The notes under the pieces: model-generated
What the model saw: the letters and a program-made list of their open reading frames with translations, nothing else
The model's database searches: none
Told to the model about the DNA's origin: nothing
Shown here: one piece after another, positions 51,765 to 64,000 of the stretch
Position numbering within the stretch: the stretch's first letter is position 1
How the letters are laid out: the number at the start of each line of letters is the position of its first letter
Source of the DNA: Struthidea cinerea
Taxonomy: Eukaryota > Chordata > Aves > Passeriformes > Corcoracidae
Assembly (NCBI GenBank): GCA_013397865.1
Contig: VZTI01000618.1
Span: 196,855 to 260,854, forward strand
Direction of reading: 5' to 3'
Length of the DNA stretch: 64,000 nucleotides
Made by a program: the position numbers and the translations under genes

Positions 51765-52116
51765 TTGGCTGTTTCCTTTGACCTGGCTGCACTCGAGGTC
51801 AGGCAGAGGGATGCTCCTCTCCTTGGCAGAAAAAACCTCTGGACCACCAGGTGGGACAGAAAGAAAGGAAACAGAATGTCCAGCAAGTGGAGAGGCCTAC
51901 GTCTGTCCAGACAGGAGGTGGTGGGAACAAGATCAAAGATACTCTCAGGGCTGGGAAGGATGGAAAGAAGGTTTTGTACAAGGATTTAGCTCAAGTATTG
52001 CATGGGGGGCTGTGTCCCAGGAGGGCACTGAAGGCAGGTCTATCAAGAGCAAGTCCAAAGGACTGCTGCAAACACTGACTGGGGCAAGGGGAGTTTTGTT
52101 TACAGACTTAAAGTAG
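51765..52116. other. Unclassified GC-richer patch with few stop codons
   Basis: About 350 bases stay open in all three + frames over much of their length and in parts of the - strand, which fits higher GC rather than coding. The translations show no domain, and no clear exon borders flank it. It may be an unrecognised old repeat. It lies about 1.8 kb upstream of exon C. Confidence 0.4.
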
Positions 52117-53901
52117 TCAAGAAAAAAGCTTGTGGGGCTAAAAATTGGTGAAGTGTAGGACCCAAGTGTTACTAAATGAATGATGCTTACATCGCACATA
52201 CAGGGATGTCTGCTAAAATGACACAGCATAAAGCCAGACATCTATTTTTTAGCAGAGGCATATCTACAAATAGATGGGATGTTATTTCAATCTCTTCTTC
52301 CATACCACACATGAAAAATTGCCAAAAAACATTGTATTAACAAAGTCACGTTCATCTGTTATGACCTTTTGTCACAAGTGAGATTCTAAATTGGGTTTCA
52401 TCAGCAACTCTGATGAAAAGAGTTCTGTTTAGACTAGTAATAGCTTCAGTGCAATAAAAATACATAGTGTTCTACAACCACCAGTGTCCCTAACTTCAAA
52501 CAGGAAACCCATAGCAACAGTGATTTGCAAGCTGCTGTATGAAACAAGGTGGAATGCCTCTTTTCAGTATGAAACAACTCCAAATGTTGTGATTTTCCTT
52601 TATAAACCTTTTTGCATGTGACTTTCGAATTGTCATGGAGATTTGAATATTTATTTAATTTTAAAATTTGTGCAGTGGTACATATAGAACTTCAACTGAA
52701 ATCAGTAAATACGCAGTTCTAGGCAGGTTCAAGATGCTGGTTAACCTTTGGAATGTATTACTTACCTTGTGCTTAACAGAGAGGGATGACGAGGAGGTGC
52801 ATATTAACACCTCTCGAGACACAGGATCATCAATCTTCCAAGTAGCTTGGCCTCACACGGCTTTCCAGGGTGCACAAGGCATCTCCACAGCCCAAGGAAG
52901 CCTGATGCATCCAGCTTCCTGCTTTTGCAGATTCCCTGTGGAAATGTCAGCTGGACATCCCCAACTGTCTCTGCCTGCCTTTAACATCTCTTCAATACTT
53001 TAATAAGTTGTCTGACTCTGTGTGCTAAACTCATAAACTATCACATATTATTTTACTGACCTGATGGCTCTGGCTCTAGAGTCTGTCTGTGTTTGAAACC
53101 TACTGTTCACACTTTGTAACAGAAAATACTCTGTTTGATTACATGGGTATTTAAAGGTATAAGCTTCTAATAATTAACATACATATAAGAATGGGTTTAA
53201 ATCTTCTTACTGGAAGTCCTTGAATTACCCTGATCTAAATTTGAAAATACAGCATTCACAAATTTGACATTAAAGTTATACGTTTGGTGAATAATGTATG
53301 TACTTTTTGCAAAGTGAAATAAAAAAATCAATTGGTTAGCATTAGAGCCTCATGTAACTGTTTGATGTCAGCCTTTTCTGGCATGCTATTAATAAAGGCC
53401 ATGATAAAATGTTTAAAGAGCTCTTGGTACTTTATGGAATTGCAGAAGCTGCATTTTCTTATACTGTTTTTAAGTCTTTGCAAATGAGCCTCAGTGATCA
53501 GCCTTGTGTATTCAGTCAAGCCTTCAGTAACCTGCCCAGGGAGAACCTGGGAGGAGCTTCCCCAAACACTGCTGACCATCAGCTGATTTTGTGCTTTTAC
53601 TTGTCAACCTTTTAAAAAAATGCTGACTGTGATAGCTACTGTAGCATTGCTTTTATAACTGTAGTGAAGTTATGATATAACACCAGTGAAGCTATAAATA
53701 CCATTGCAAAAATGCATAAAGTGATGAAAACCAATTCAGAACAATTTCAGACAGAAAAGATTTTTATACTTGTGGAAGCATAACATTTTCACTGCATATG
53801 TGGTAACCCCAATAATCTGAGGATGGAAAAATCTCATTACTAAATTGAGTTAATAAAATTAAATGCAGGTTTAAGTAATTTTTTTTCTTTTTAATATCTA
53901 G

Positions 53902-53993
53902 GATGAAGATCGAACAGAGGAGGACAACAGCAGAGTTGAGCCTGTTGGACATGCAGACACTGGTTTGGAGACTGCTACCAATTTTTCCCTGGA
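53902..53993 (+). CDS. PARD3: PARD3 exon C: acidic linker leading into PDZ1
   Basis: This 92-base exon holds 30 codons plus two bases of a split Asp, matching human PAR-3 residues 239-269. The acceptor is a T-rich tract then ATATCTAG; the donor is a strong GTGAGT at 53994. It begins DEDRTEEDNSRVEPVGHADT and ends in NFSL before the split Asp. By recollection it differs from human at Arg for Gly (DEDR) and at Thr-Ala-Thr in place of His-Ile-Pro before NFSL. The segment is strongly acidic and ends directly at the first strand of PDZ1. The TGA that appears at its end is in the donor site and is not read. Confidence 0.97.
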
Positions 53994-56898
53994 GTGAGTT
54001 ACTAGTGGAATATATTGTTTTAACAAGTCTTAAGATTGAACACAGACTGGCAAAGTACTCAGAACAGTATGAGTGATACTGCTCTTAAGAAAGTGGGGCA
54101 ATCTTTTTTAAGTCATGTGTCATTTTGATTTTAAACAATGGACCTTTTCAAAATAGATTTTAAACAGTTTAAAATGCCTGTGTTAAAGATGAGCATTGGA
54201 AACTTGACATTTATAAGTGCTGATGCTACAGTAGATTTTCTGCCTCAAGGAAGATGCTTATTTGATGGAACTTTGAAAACTTGACAGAAGGAATAGGGTC
54301 AGTGCTAGTACAAATAGATCAACAGGCAGGAATTTCAAAGAGGAAAATCTTAATTCCAATCACTAGTTCACAGTTTTTCGGAAGATGTGTGGGGGTCACA
54401 AGTTGTGTGCTCAAAAGCCTCATATTTTGTGAATGGATCAAAACTGGTGTGTTGTTAGCTCCACCTGATTTAAAAAGACAATCACTAAATGATATTTTAT
54501 GTCATCAAAAGATGCAGCAAACTTGACCTGTTGCATTTCATTGAAAAGAACTGATCCATTCCTTGCCATGGAATTAGTGAGAAAATATTCCTTCTAGCCT
54601 TAAATTAAATCTTTTAAATTGCTTAACTTAAATTTTAAATGAAGTTAAATCTTCTGCTCCTGGTATTTTTGAATTAAATTATGAATTAGGTACAGAGGGT
54701 TTAAATGTTAGATAAAGATCATGGTGACATCTATTAGGCAATAGAACGTGCGTTTTACTTGGTTCCATTTACAAATCTGTTACATCGTAAATTCCAAATG
54801 CTGTTTCCTAAATAGAATTTGCAGAACTTCTGTCAAATTTAATGCTTCCTGGTGTTGCTTTAAAGTAACTTATTGACTTCTCATCATATGCTACTTCATT
54901 TATGTTTTGTTTTGATCTCATACTTCTTTGCATGTTTGTTTCAAGCAGTTGGCCCAAACTTCTGAGAAAATCAGGAAGCCAGATTGAAAGAATCTCTCTT
55001 AGGAAGCAATCATTTCCTCTTGTTTACTCTTTTACAGAATTTAACATTTGAATTTGGAAGAGATTACTTTTTTTTTTAAAGAAAAAGTATAAGAAAAATG
55101 AGTGCAAAAATGTTAAATGTGCATTTTGAACAAATGAAAAGTGACCGACTCAAGCTAAATGGTGTACACTGGATATGAAAACTAAGTGGTTGGTTTTTTA
55201 TTTAAATTTAAGCTGTGTTTCCACTTATGCAGTTCCAGGTGAATCACACAGATTTTCACTTGTTCTCTTTCTTAGCCCTTAATTTTCTTCTAAGCTAATG
55301 GCAGAGTCAGAAAAAAGTTGATCATAGAGAATCACAGGCCTACCAATAGCAAACAATGTCTTTTAGAGTTCCTTTTGGAGATCAGAGGAGTTGCTGGAAT
55401 CCTCGAATCCTGTGAGCTGCTTTCACACTAGCTGATGAAAACTTAGCCTTAACATACAGTGAGAAGGAAATGAAGTCAGCCTATACAGAAACTGCACAGG
55501 GTACAGTATGAAATGCTGTATAGATCAGTCTTTAAACATTGGTCCAGGTTTGAAGAATAACATATTTTTGGTGTTCTGTGTTGTTTAAAAATCGAGGTAA
55601 AAATTCAGACACCAATTACAGTGAATATAAAGGCTACCTTAAAAATATATTAAAAAACTTTAATGTAGAAGAAATGTAAAACAAAGTATAACAGAATTTG
55701 TGTTGACTTCCCAGCCGTATGTGGTCTGGTTGTTCTCAAACTCTGATAAAGAGCTGCAAGCTTTCATGATGGGCCACCATATGATCAGGAGCTTATTGAA
55801 GGAAGTAGAAAATCTTTTACTGCTATCACAGGGCATTTGTCTTGCTCTTTGCTCCATTTCAAGATTAAATTTTATTTGTATGCTTGTGAGGAATAAGCTT
55901 TTCAAAGATCTGTGTGTGTATGTATATATAGTGCCAGGAAATATGGAAAAAGTATGTAATACTAGAGAGAGGCATAAGCCACAAATTTAGATTGTGGCTT
56001 CTGTTCAGATTTCTCACTTCCAGTTTTACTGAGAAGTTCGGCCTTCATGTATTATTTTCTCATTTGTGTATTTATAGCTCTTTATGGTTCATGGGCTATA
56101 TTCCACCTTTCCAGATGTGGGCATGTTTCAACTGCATTAATAGATTTGGTCTAAACCTATTTCTACAATTTTTGCATGTCTCTGTCTGAACCTGTATTTT
56201 TTTCTTCTGCTTTTTTCCTCACTACAGCAAAAATTATAATTGAAAACTAGATGCATGGTTGCTTCAGGGGACGTCTGGTTGGTTTTGAATGTTACAGTTA
56301 AATCTTACTTTGGAAACTTTGCTTAGTAAGGAGAAGCAGGAATCTTCCAGTAAAAGAAATGGAATTACAGTAAAACAGATTAATGTGTTTTAAAACTGGA
56401 AGGATTTAGCCAATTAAAAATTTAATAATTCTCATTTGATTATGAGGTAGTTATGGGAAAGCTAATGTTAAAATTTAGCATTGGCTCTAAGATAAAAAAG
56501 TAAAGCATGCCAGTGCTATGATGAGCTTTTAGGCTTCTGAGAAAAAATTGTGTGTGGCATTTAAGGTATTTCTGCTCGATGGTCAGTTTAACTTTAGAAT
56601 AAGAAAGAAATAAAGCAATATGCATGCAGCGATGATGGTGAGACCTATTTTTGTGTATCCAGCTAAGTTTAAAAAAAAATTGTTTGATTTCTGTTGGTTC
56701 TATTAATTGAACTATTTTTGATGATTGATCTCCTTTCATGCCATCAGATTAATCTTCAGGTACGTAGTGTTCAACAATGCTTTCATCACCATGGCTTGGT
56801 TTCTGGAATGGTTTTGTTTTTCTGTGTATGTTTGTGTGGGGTTTTTCGGTTCCTTCACGGTACATGTTCATATTCCCTCATTCGTCATTGTCTCACAG
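53994..56898 (+). other. PARD3: PARD3 intron between exons C and D (about 2.9 kb)
   Basis: A GT-AG intron that splits an Asp codon after its second base (GTGAGT at the start, TCTCACAG at the end). It is unique AT-rich sequence. I see no transposon, RNA gene or coding frame in it. Confidence 0.93.
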
Positions 56899-56982
56899 TG
56901 ATATGGTAAAGCTCGTCGAAGTCTCCAATGACGGCGGGCCTTTGGGAATCCATGTAGTGCCTTTCAGTGCCCGAGGCGGAAG
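56899..56982 (+). CDS. PARD3: PARD3 exon D: start of PDZ domain 1
   Basis: This 84-base exon gives one base finishing Asp269, 27 codons (human 270-296) and two bases of Arg297. The acceptor is TCTCACAG before 56899; the donor is AG then GTAACG. It encodes DMVKLVEVSNDGG, the first strand of PDZ1, then GPLGIHVVPFSARGG, where PLGI takes the place of the GLGF carboxylate-binding loop and IHVV is the second strand. Only Ser for Pro (VEVS) differs from human by recollection. PAR-3 PDZ1 has been reported to bind PAR-6 and junctional membrane proteins. The rest of the domain is in exons beyond the window. The exon is a multiple of three; skipping it would keep the frame but destroy PDZ1. Confidence 0.98.
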
Positions 56983-59900
56983 GTAACGTATCGTGTAGGA
57001 TTTTATTTGCATTGTAATTTGCTGTGCTTTAACTTGGTTGTGTTATTTTGTATTGTGTGCCTTTGCCCTCTGTAGAATATTGTCTGTTTTTCAAGAGGCA
57101 GTCTCACTGATTAAGAAAGGAAGAAATGCAACTTTACTGACTCTGTGCTTGGAATGGACTCTGTAGTTCAAAGGCTCTGCTTAAAAGAAGTTAGTATTGT
57201 GTGTTGTAATCTCAGGGGAAATTGAAGGATAGACATTTCCTTTTGGACTCCTAAAATTAATAAACTTCTGCCTTAGTTCAGGTGGATATTTGTGCAACAT
57301 TTCCTTGCTGACTTTTTAAAGCCACAAGTTTCCAAATAACAGGGTAGTCTAAACCAGAGGCATCCCATGCTTGTGCTTGGTTAGAGTGGGGGAGAAAACA
57401 ATCGCCACACTTTCGTGTTGGCCCATCTGTTGGGGTTAAAATGAAGTAGCAAAACCAGTTGAAACATTCTTGTTTGGGGGAAAATGAACCTGTTTTACAG
57501 GCTGAAACTCCTAAAGTTTGATTGTTTACAGAAAAAAAAAAGGTGTAAAGAAAGTAGTTTACATTAGAAAATACAATGTGGGGGATGTTATTCATAAACA
57601 GAATACATAATCTCTAATGCTTCCTTTGCTAATGCAGAGTTTTAGTCTTTAGGGTCATTAAGACAATCTCAGAAAAAAAAGCTAAACTTTTGTATTAATT
57701 AGTGGTGGATTTGAAAATTTTAAGTACCTTGAAAAATGATAATTCTTTGGCAATATATGCAGATTTTATTTTGGTGTTTCATATTCTAAGTATACACTGT
57801 ATTTTTTCTCTTTAAGGAAAAGGGGAACAAATGTGTATCTTAAAAGTAGTTTTGCACATGAAAAGGGGTGTTATGTTCTCATGTCTGTTGTCCCAGTAGC
57901 AAATTCAGTTTTACAATTAAAAACTGACAAAATAACAAACCTAACTTGCTATACAAGTGTATCTCTCAAATATTAATATGCTATTTTCAGAAATACAAAA
58001 TTATTTTAGGTATTCTTCCCTCTATACCAAATATCTTCACGGGATTTTAAACACAGTGTAAGGGCTTTATTTGCAGTTTTTACTTAAAACCCCGTTCTTT
58101 CATGGTCATATTGATATGTATTATGAGAAAATGTAATTTCTTTTTTACTTTGAGGCTACTTTTTCTGGGGACTACAAGTATTAAGAGCAAGCTTCTGTTA
58201 AGTGATGAATTCCTCTCCTCATAATCTGAAATTCAGTAAATTCAGTGTGGGCATGAGTGAACAGTACTTCAAACATAACTTGGAAGTAAATCCCATAGAG
58301 TTAGAAATGGTTGAAATGCTCACACAGTTATCTGGGATTTAGGCAGTGTGACGGCCAAGGAAAAGAGCGGTTTAAGAATGTTGGCTGCCAACTAAGTACT
58401 TGTTTAATAAAACTCATGTTAAAATATATATTTTGACATTTTGAATAAGAATTTTAACTCAAGTAAAATTTGCTTCCAAACTGTTAATGTTGTTGTCACA
58501 TCTGAGGCAAAGCTTAAACTGCTTATACACAATGAGACCATTTTAAATGAAAAAGTCATAAACACAGAAATAAAATATATAATTTTTTAAAAAATAATTC
58601 TAACTGTCATGCAAAATTATATGATTAAGTTTTACTACAGGAAAGCCAGTTTTAAATATAGATGTTTCAAATCAGGACATACCAGAAAAGCAAATTCTAT
58701 TAAAAGGGAAATAATTTTTATATTAAAATGTATCCTCTTTTTCTTCATAATACTAGAACTCACTTCATTGAAAAATGGACGATATGTGTAATTGCTGAGG
58801 TTTTTCGACCGTCCACAAAATAATCTGCTGAAGAGGGGAGGCACTTGGTTCCATGTTTTGAAGGTGTAGAGGAGCAGAGTTGGGGAGGATGTAGATTATT
58901 TCCAAAACATTTCTCCCATGGCCTGTGTGAAAGAAAAGCAGAGTTCATTGCTTGGGATTGATTCTAAGCACTTGTTCTGCTGCTTTCCTGTCTGCATGCC
59001 CACACCTCTGCATGCTTTCAGTGAGGACAAGCACATTATCTCCAGCTGCCTCCAGTGTGGGCAGAGAAAGGAACACACCCAGCTTCAGGTTTGAAGCAGT
59101 TGGTGGGGGTTTGGTTAATTTTTTTTTCCCCTCCTGGATACCCACTACTTTTGAGCAGATAAGACACTCTGGTTTCTCCTTTTGCTAGATTCAGAGGGAG
59201 AGCAGATGCATGGCAGGGATCTTCTGCTTCCTACTTATTTCTCACCGTAGCACATGGCTGCTCTTTGTTCCTCCTCTGGCTGCAAAAAATAATTCTCCCT
59301 GCTACAATCAACTAACTTACCTGAGCAGGGAATCTGCTCAGTAGGAACCTAGTATACACAACCAAACACAGGACTGAGTAAAGACTTCGAGGAATGTCCA
59401 AAAAGAAAAGCTCTAATGTGTCATACAGATTAGTCCGTTGTCCCATAGTTGTTTTATATTTGCTTGCTGTTCAATTCCAGTTGTGCTGTGTTTTCAATTA
59501 CTTTTCTTGTAGTTCCTTTCTTTTGCTTTTGAAAATGTTACTCAATAGGCAATGGTTATTAAATCAATAACTTGAAAAAGTGTAAAAGCTCATTATGCAA
59601 TTTACCTTTTTTCCCCTATGCAATAAGCAGGAGTATTCTCCCACCAAAAAATCCAAACCAAAGAATCCCTCCCCAAGGAAACACTTCAAGCCTCTAAAAA
59701 TTATGTGCCATAACTATGTTCTTTATTTCTATTGAGAAAATATTTGACTTTTTCATGGTCTTTTGAGGGTTTGGAATAAGAATCTCTTGAGTACTGGCTT
59801 TTGATCTGGAACAAAATCTGTAAAGGTCCCTGCCTTATCTATATAGATGCTACCAATTATTTCTGTTCCCAGTAAAACTGAGCCTTTTTTTTTTAATAAA

Positions 59901-62900
59901 GAAAAAATAAATATCTGTATTTCTCTGGGAAAAGTACTATTGATTTGCAAAGACATGGTGAAACTTTATTCTATGTATATGTTTCCTTGTTATCCTTCTG
60001 ATTTTGCCTCTAGAAATGTATGAGTCCTTTATTGGCCTATTTAATCACATGCTTTTGTTAACAGATTTTGTTCACCTTATCAAAAGATAGGAGGGTATAC
60101 ATATTCATCACCTTATGGTTGTGCATTTTTAAGGATAAAAGTTTTGTTTGCAAACCTGCTGGCACATTTTTGCAATGGCATAGATGCAGTACTGAGCAGA
60201 ATAGGAGGCATGAAAATGAGAGTAGAATGAAGGACAGAAGAGAATGTGAGTATTTAAATAAGAGTAGAACAAAGAGGAAATGAATGAGAGGAAAAACATG
60301 AAAGGAAAAAAATTCTAAATCTGTGCAAAATTGCCTTAGCACCAATCCTTCCTTCTTATTAGGTGCTCAGAGATAGGAGCAAGCATTCCCTTAAGAATTG
60401 GATTTGAGCAGCCTGGCTGATGCAGGATGTTTTGTTGATGTTTAAGTGGGGATGCGCCGAGTTCTCTGCAAGCTCAACAGTAATTATAGCATAATTTACC
60501 ATTATATTGCCTCTTCTGCTTTTGAGAGTCTTTGAAATCTTCTCAAGCTCTATACCCTAGCTGCTCTTCTGAAATCCTGCCATGTCTGTCTTTGGAAAGA
60601 GATTCAGTTGGCACAAGGAATATATGAGTTAACACCAGAAATCTCTGTGAATAATGATATGGAAGTTAGAGTCCCATAGTCCCAAGACTACTCTGAGGTC
60701 TATTTAGTAAAGCAGAACCGAAAAGGATTTGGGTATTCATCTGAAAACCCCACAGTGAACATCCATTAATAAGTATCAGACATGTTGCTTTGGTACAGAC
60801 GGGTATGCACAGCTCTGCCAGCTTCTATTGAAGTATGCCACAAAATCCATGATTAACTGTACATCTAAAACCTGAAACTAAAAATATTTAATCTGTGTTT
60901 TTTGTTATATATCCTAAATGTCTTAAAATATTAGGAAGCCTCAGAAGAATGGAAGAAAAAAGAGACTGATTTTTTTGTCAGTTTAAATGACAAATTTAAC
61001 AGATTTTGTTAAAAAGAAAGAAAAAACTCAAATGAAGGTGGGCATTAAAACAAACACAGACCCTAATTACCCTTACTAGAAATGTAGAAACTTGAAATTT
61101 TTTTATACTCTTTCTATTTGGTTTTTTTTCTTTCCTTTTATTGGAAATATCCTTCATTTTTTGGACTTTATAAATCACCTCATGTGTCACTGTAAAAATT
61201 TTAGTCTTTTACTCAAGGTACAAAGAAAACTAAAGTAATGTCTAATGGCCATTGTCTATACTGAGAGTCCATAATATTGCCTTCAAGGTGCCTCTCAGAT
61301 CATATTCTGTTTGATCAAGTAGGAGGTATGTGCTGTCTGCCTCTCCATTTATTCTGCTCCTGCATTTCCAGCCTTTCAAGTCTCAAAGGTAGCCATGGCT
61401 TTCAAAAACATATGTATGGGGGAAAAAAATTCTCTGTGGAGTGAATGTACCATTCCCTCACTCTTGTATCTGAATTCAAACTGTCTGATATCAGCCTTTA
61501 AAAAGTTTTATAAGCATAATTTGAAGTACTACTCAAGCTGAAAAGCTGAGGAGTGGTTACCAAAGATTGGGAACTGGTCTGGGCTTCACGCATGAAGATT
61601 AAATGCCTCCACAGCAGTGCTGTGATATCAATATTGGGTAAAGAAGTTTATGTGCAATTTAGCATTGAGTAGCCACAGTAATTTAACTTGAACAAACAAG
61701 CTGACTTGCCTGCTCTGACCTCTGAATCTCGGAATTTTATACTGTGTTAATGTTCTTGCAGAACTTCTCAGATATCTTTCATTGCATGAAACTGCTGCAC
61801 ATCAGCTGTTCAATCAATCCTTATTTTTGTACCTTAATCTAGTTTTTGCCTTTTCATCTTAGTGACTTTACGTAAACATCTAAATTGGCTATTTTCTGTT
61901 CTGTCTGATTTGATTACATTACAGTTAGCTTGCAGGTAAATAGATAGATAACTTCAATGTGTACGTACAATGGGCCATGATGGCCGAATCATATTCTAGG
62001 TGCTCAATGTCAGTTTTTATTTTTACTTACACTGTCAGTTTTTATTAAGACAAATTATCATCATTTCCATACATCTGGATGGCGTGTGGAGAGTTCACAT
62101 TTCACGAACTACCCCAACTAAGTCAGGCGATTTAGATGTCAATTAAAAATTCGCTGCTTATTTCCAGTTTTATCATTGGTTGTAATTTATACTGAGAACT
62201 GAAATGTTAACACATGTAGCTGAGTTTATTTTAATAGTATAATTAGAGTAATGAACCTTGTGGAAATACAGTGGTGCAAATGCTAATATAACCTCAGCTG
62301 CTTACATTCTCAATTAGGTATTTAAAACAAATACAAAGATTGAGCTCTGTGCTTTGGCAGTTTCCCTTCTGTTCCCGTGTCAGCTAATGTTAGTCTAAAA
62401 CAGCACAGGTACCAAATTTCTGGTTATAATTATTGTTTCAACAGGACTGTAGACTCGTAGTGTGTTTTGCGAAAGTTCACATGACATTTAATTACATTCT
62501 TGAAAAAGCTGGAGTTTAAAAGATTTATAATGGGAAAATTTATGTTAGAAACTGGGTTGACTTACTTTAACTGGACAAAATTAAGCAAATTCAAATGCCC
62601 CCATACATTTGTTTACTACATGGTTGTGTTTAAAAAAAGGTGTATACTGACTTTAGTACTTTATACTAGATGAGTTTAGATGCTTTCAAAATTTATGTCT
62701 TTCTAATGTAGGAAACATAATATTGAAGCTGTAGTGGAGCTCCACTTAGCAGGATTAATGATGGTGGCATATGGCAGGGAAAAAAAATCCAATTTGTTTT
62801 TAGGTTACGGCATATTTGTAATGTCAGGTCTACTGTTTATCTCCAGTTGATACAACAACAAACATGAATTCCCATAAAGTTTTTTTCAGAGTCACATTCT

Positions 62901-64000
62901 TACATCTAACCATAATATGCTGAAGAAATGCTGTAGGAAATTGGTAGGCTTTTGTTAATTTTTGAAGAACATACATTTTCTGGAATTCTAGTTTTCTCTG
63001 CTATGCAAACCCCCATTCGGGAAATCGTTTCTGGAATTGTGTCTAAAGGGATCTTTTGTGCCATGTGTTTATATAAAAAATTAAATTAATTAAAAGGCAC
63101 TGTGAGGATCGTGGTTTCAGGTTTGACTCAGTCTGTTCATCCAGCCTGGAATTTGCTCTCAGTGACTTTAGCTTTATATGCCTTGGTTAACCTAGCTCTA
63201 ACATTTGTTAAAAAGCAAAATCCTCACGAGCACCATATGCTGTGTTAGAGATGAGCAGTCTTGCAGTAGCAGAACTTGTAGCCTTTGTTTAATGTGATTA
63301 TTTACAATTCTGACTGGTAGTTTATTTGTTACATTATTTTCTTATTGGTTAGGAATAGTAATATTTTTACTAGATTTGAGAGCCTAAGTGGAATAAATTT
63401 AAGAAATGTCAAATCATGCGTAAAGGTGCATGTTGCATTAATAATTTAATATAAATTCAGTATGTGAGACTGTAGAAAGCAACATTTCAAGAAAAATACT
63501 ATGTCAAAACTACTGATAGACCAATTACTTTGTAATCATAAATACATGGAGACATTGGGATGAAATAACTACATTATTTTGTATAGGAATTCTCATTGTG
63601 TTAACTTCGATTGTTGTACTTTGTGTAGATACTGTTTTGATATTTTGATTTTTTTATATTTAACCATATAAACCAAGCACCTGTTGTTGTTACTGTGTGT
63701 GCTCTTGTGCAAGCATTGCGTGCACATCCAAATTCTCAATTGTCTTTGGACATTGCAGAGGAGTACACCTGCATCAAGGAGCTGTTTGGCATCAAGTGAA
63801 AGACAAGGAAGAGTAGATAAAATTCCTTCCTCTCCCCCTCAAATATTTTGTTGGTTTTCTCTTAAATGTACTATTCCCTATATTTGCTTTGCCTCTCTCT
63901 TCCCCATTTAGAGTTGTCCTCTTCAGTAGCTTCACTTTGTGGCTCAAAGAGTCTTCTCAAAGGAAATTCATCAACTCACAAGTGAAAAAATCACAAACTT
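56983..64000 (+). other. PARD3: PARD3 intron downstream of exon D (5' part)
   Basis: This opens with GTAACG and runs to the window end without an acceptor followed by the next PDZ1 segment, so the next exon is beyond 64000. It is unique, AT-rich and notably free of CR1 in this window. A stretch at about 61980-62450 is dense in TAAT-type motifs and might be a conserved noncoding element, which cannot be tested here. No gene or RNA is visible. Confidence 0.88.

Larger units (their letters stand above)
20393..53901 (+). other. PARD3: PARD3 intron between exons B and C (about 33.5 kb)
   Basis: A phase 0 GT-AG intron (GTAATA at the start, a T-rich tract then ATATCTAG at the end). It holds most of the repeats in the window: CR1 copies near 23.6, 28.1, 30.1 and 42.8 kb, a possible old CR1 piece near 37.4 kb, and TTTA, TA, GTT, CT/TA and AG simple repeats. 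A GC-rich patch at 51765-52116 is unclassified. All other stretches look like ordinary unique intron sequence with no gene I can recognise. Confidence 0.9.
1..64000 (+). other. PARD3: PARD3 gene, internal part (four coding exons and five introns, two of them partial)
   Basis: The gene runs through the whole window on the + strand, entering in one intron and leaving in another. Four exons join in frame to about 162 residues matching human PAR-3 about 135-297. PAR-3 is a multi-PDZ scaffold that, with PAR-6 and atypical PKC, marks the apical and junctional domain in epithelia and helps specify axons and spindle orientation. It acts at the cell cortex and tight junctions. The promoter, the N-terminal oligomerisation domain, the remainder of PDZ1, PDZ2, PDZ3 and the C-terminus are outside the window. 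Paralogue PARD3B is less likely, because the linker sequence matches PARD3 almost residue for residue as I recall it. Very large introns are normal for this gene in vertebrates. Confidence 0.95.

Noticed and set aside
53994..53999. TGA directly after exon C as a stop codon
   Set aside because: It lies within the GTGAGT donor. Splicing to 56899 restores the Asp-Asp-Met reading of PAR-3.
1..64000. CRISPR arrays, operons, tRNA or rRNA genes, endogenous retrovirus
   Set aside because: No regularly spaced direct repeats, no cloverleaf, no retroviral LTR or gag/pol signature. The context is a vertebrate intron.

Overview
The window is an intron-rich stretch of a bird genome. It holds one recognisable gene, the cell-polarity scaffold PARD3 (PAR-3), on the + strand. 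The bird assignment rests on two things. Four short exons translate to a protein almost identical to vertebrate PAR-3, and the interspersed repeats are CR1 LINEs with the typical avian CR1 3' region. The exact species cannot be told from the sequence.

Layout: 1-5049 is the end of an intron whose upstream exon lies outside the window. Exon A (5050-5228), exon B (20261-20392), exon C (53902-53993) and exon D (56899-56982) follow, separated by introns of about 15.0, 33.5 and 2.9 kb. A last partial intron runs from 56983 to the window end. Splice phases are consistent throughout: A enters with two bases of a split codon and ends in phase 0, B is 0-0, C leaves two bases, and D takes one and leaves two. 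The four exons read as one uninterrupted piece corresponding to about residues 135-297 of human PAR-3, with no length change against the human protein as I recall it. They encode the linker after the N-terminal oligomerisation domain, including the RRSSDP 14-3-3 site, and the first strands of PDZ1. The remainder of PDZ1, PDZ2, PDZ3 and the aPKC-binding region lie downstream of the window.

The introns hold five clear CR1 copies: antisense near 10.8, 28.1 and 30.1 kb, sense near 23.6 and 42.8 kb. The copy at 42.8 kb still carries a broken end of the reverse transcriptase frame. A sixth, very degraded CR1-like piece is possible near 37.4 kb. There are also several simple repeats: a 38-base T run near 15.4 kb, TTTA near 20.9 kb, TA tracts, and a compound CT/TA tract near 44.8 kb. 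I see no tRNA, rRNA, CRISPR array, LTR retrovirus, second protein-coding gene or operon-like structure. The many other short open frames are chance frames in introns or CR1 sequence.

I looked for an undescribed system and found no support for one. The observations worth a second look concern splicing context, possible conserved noncoding elements and unclassified GC-rich islands.
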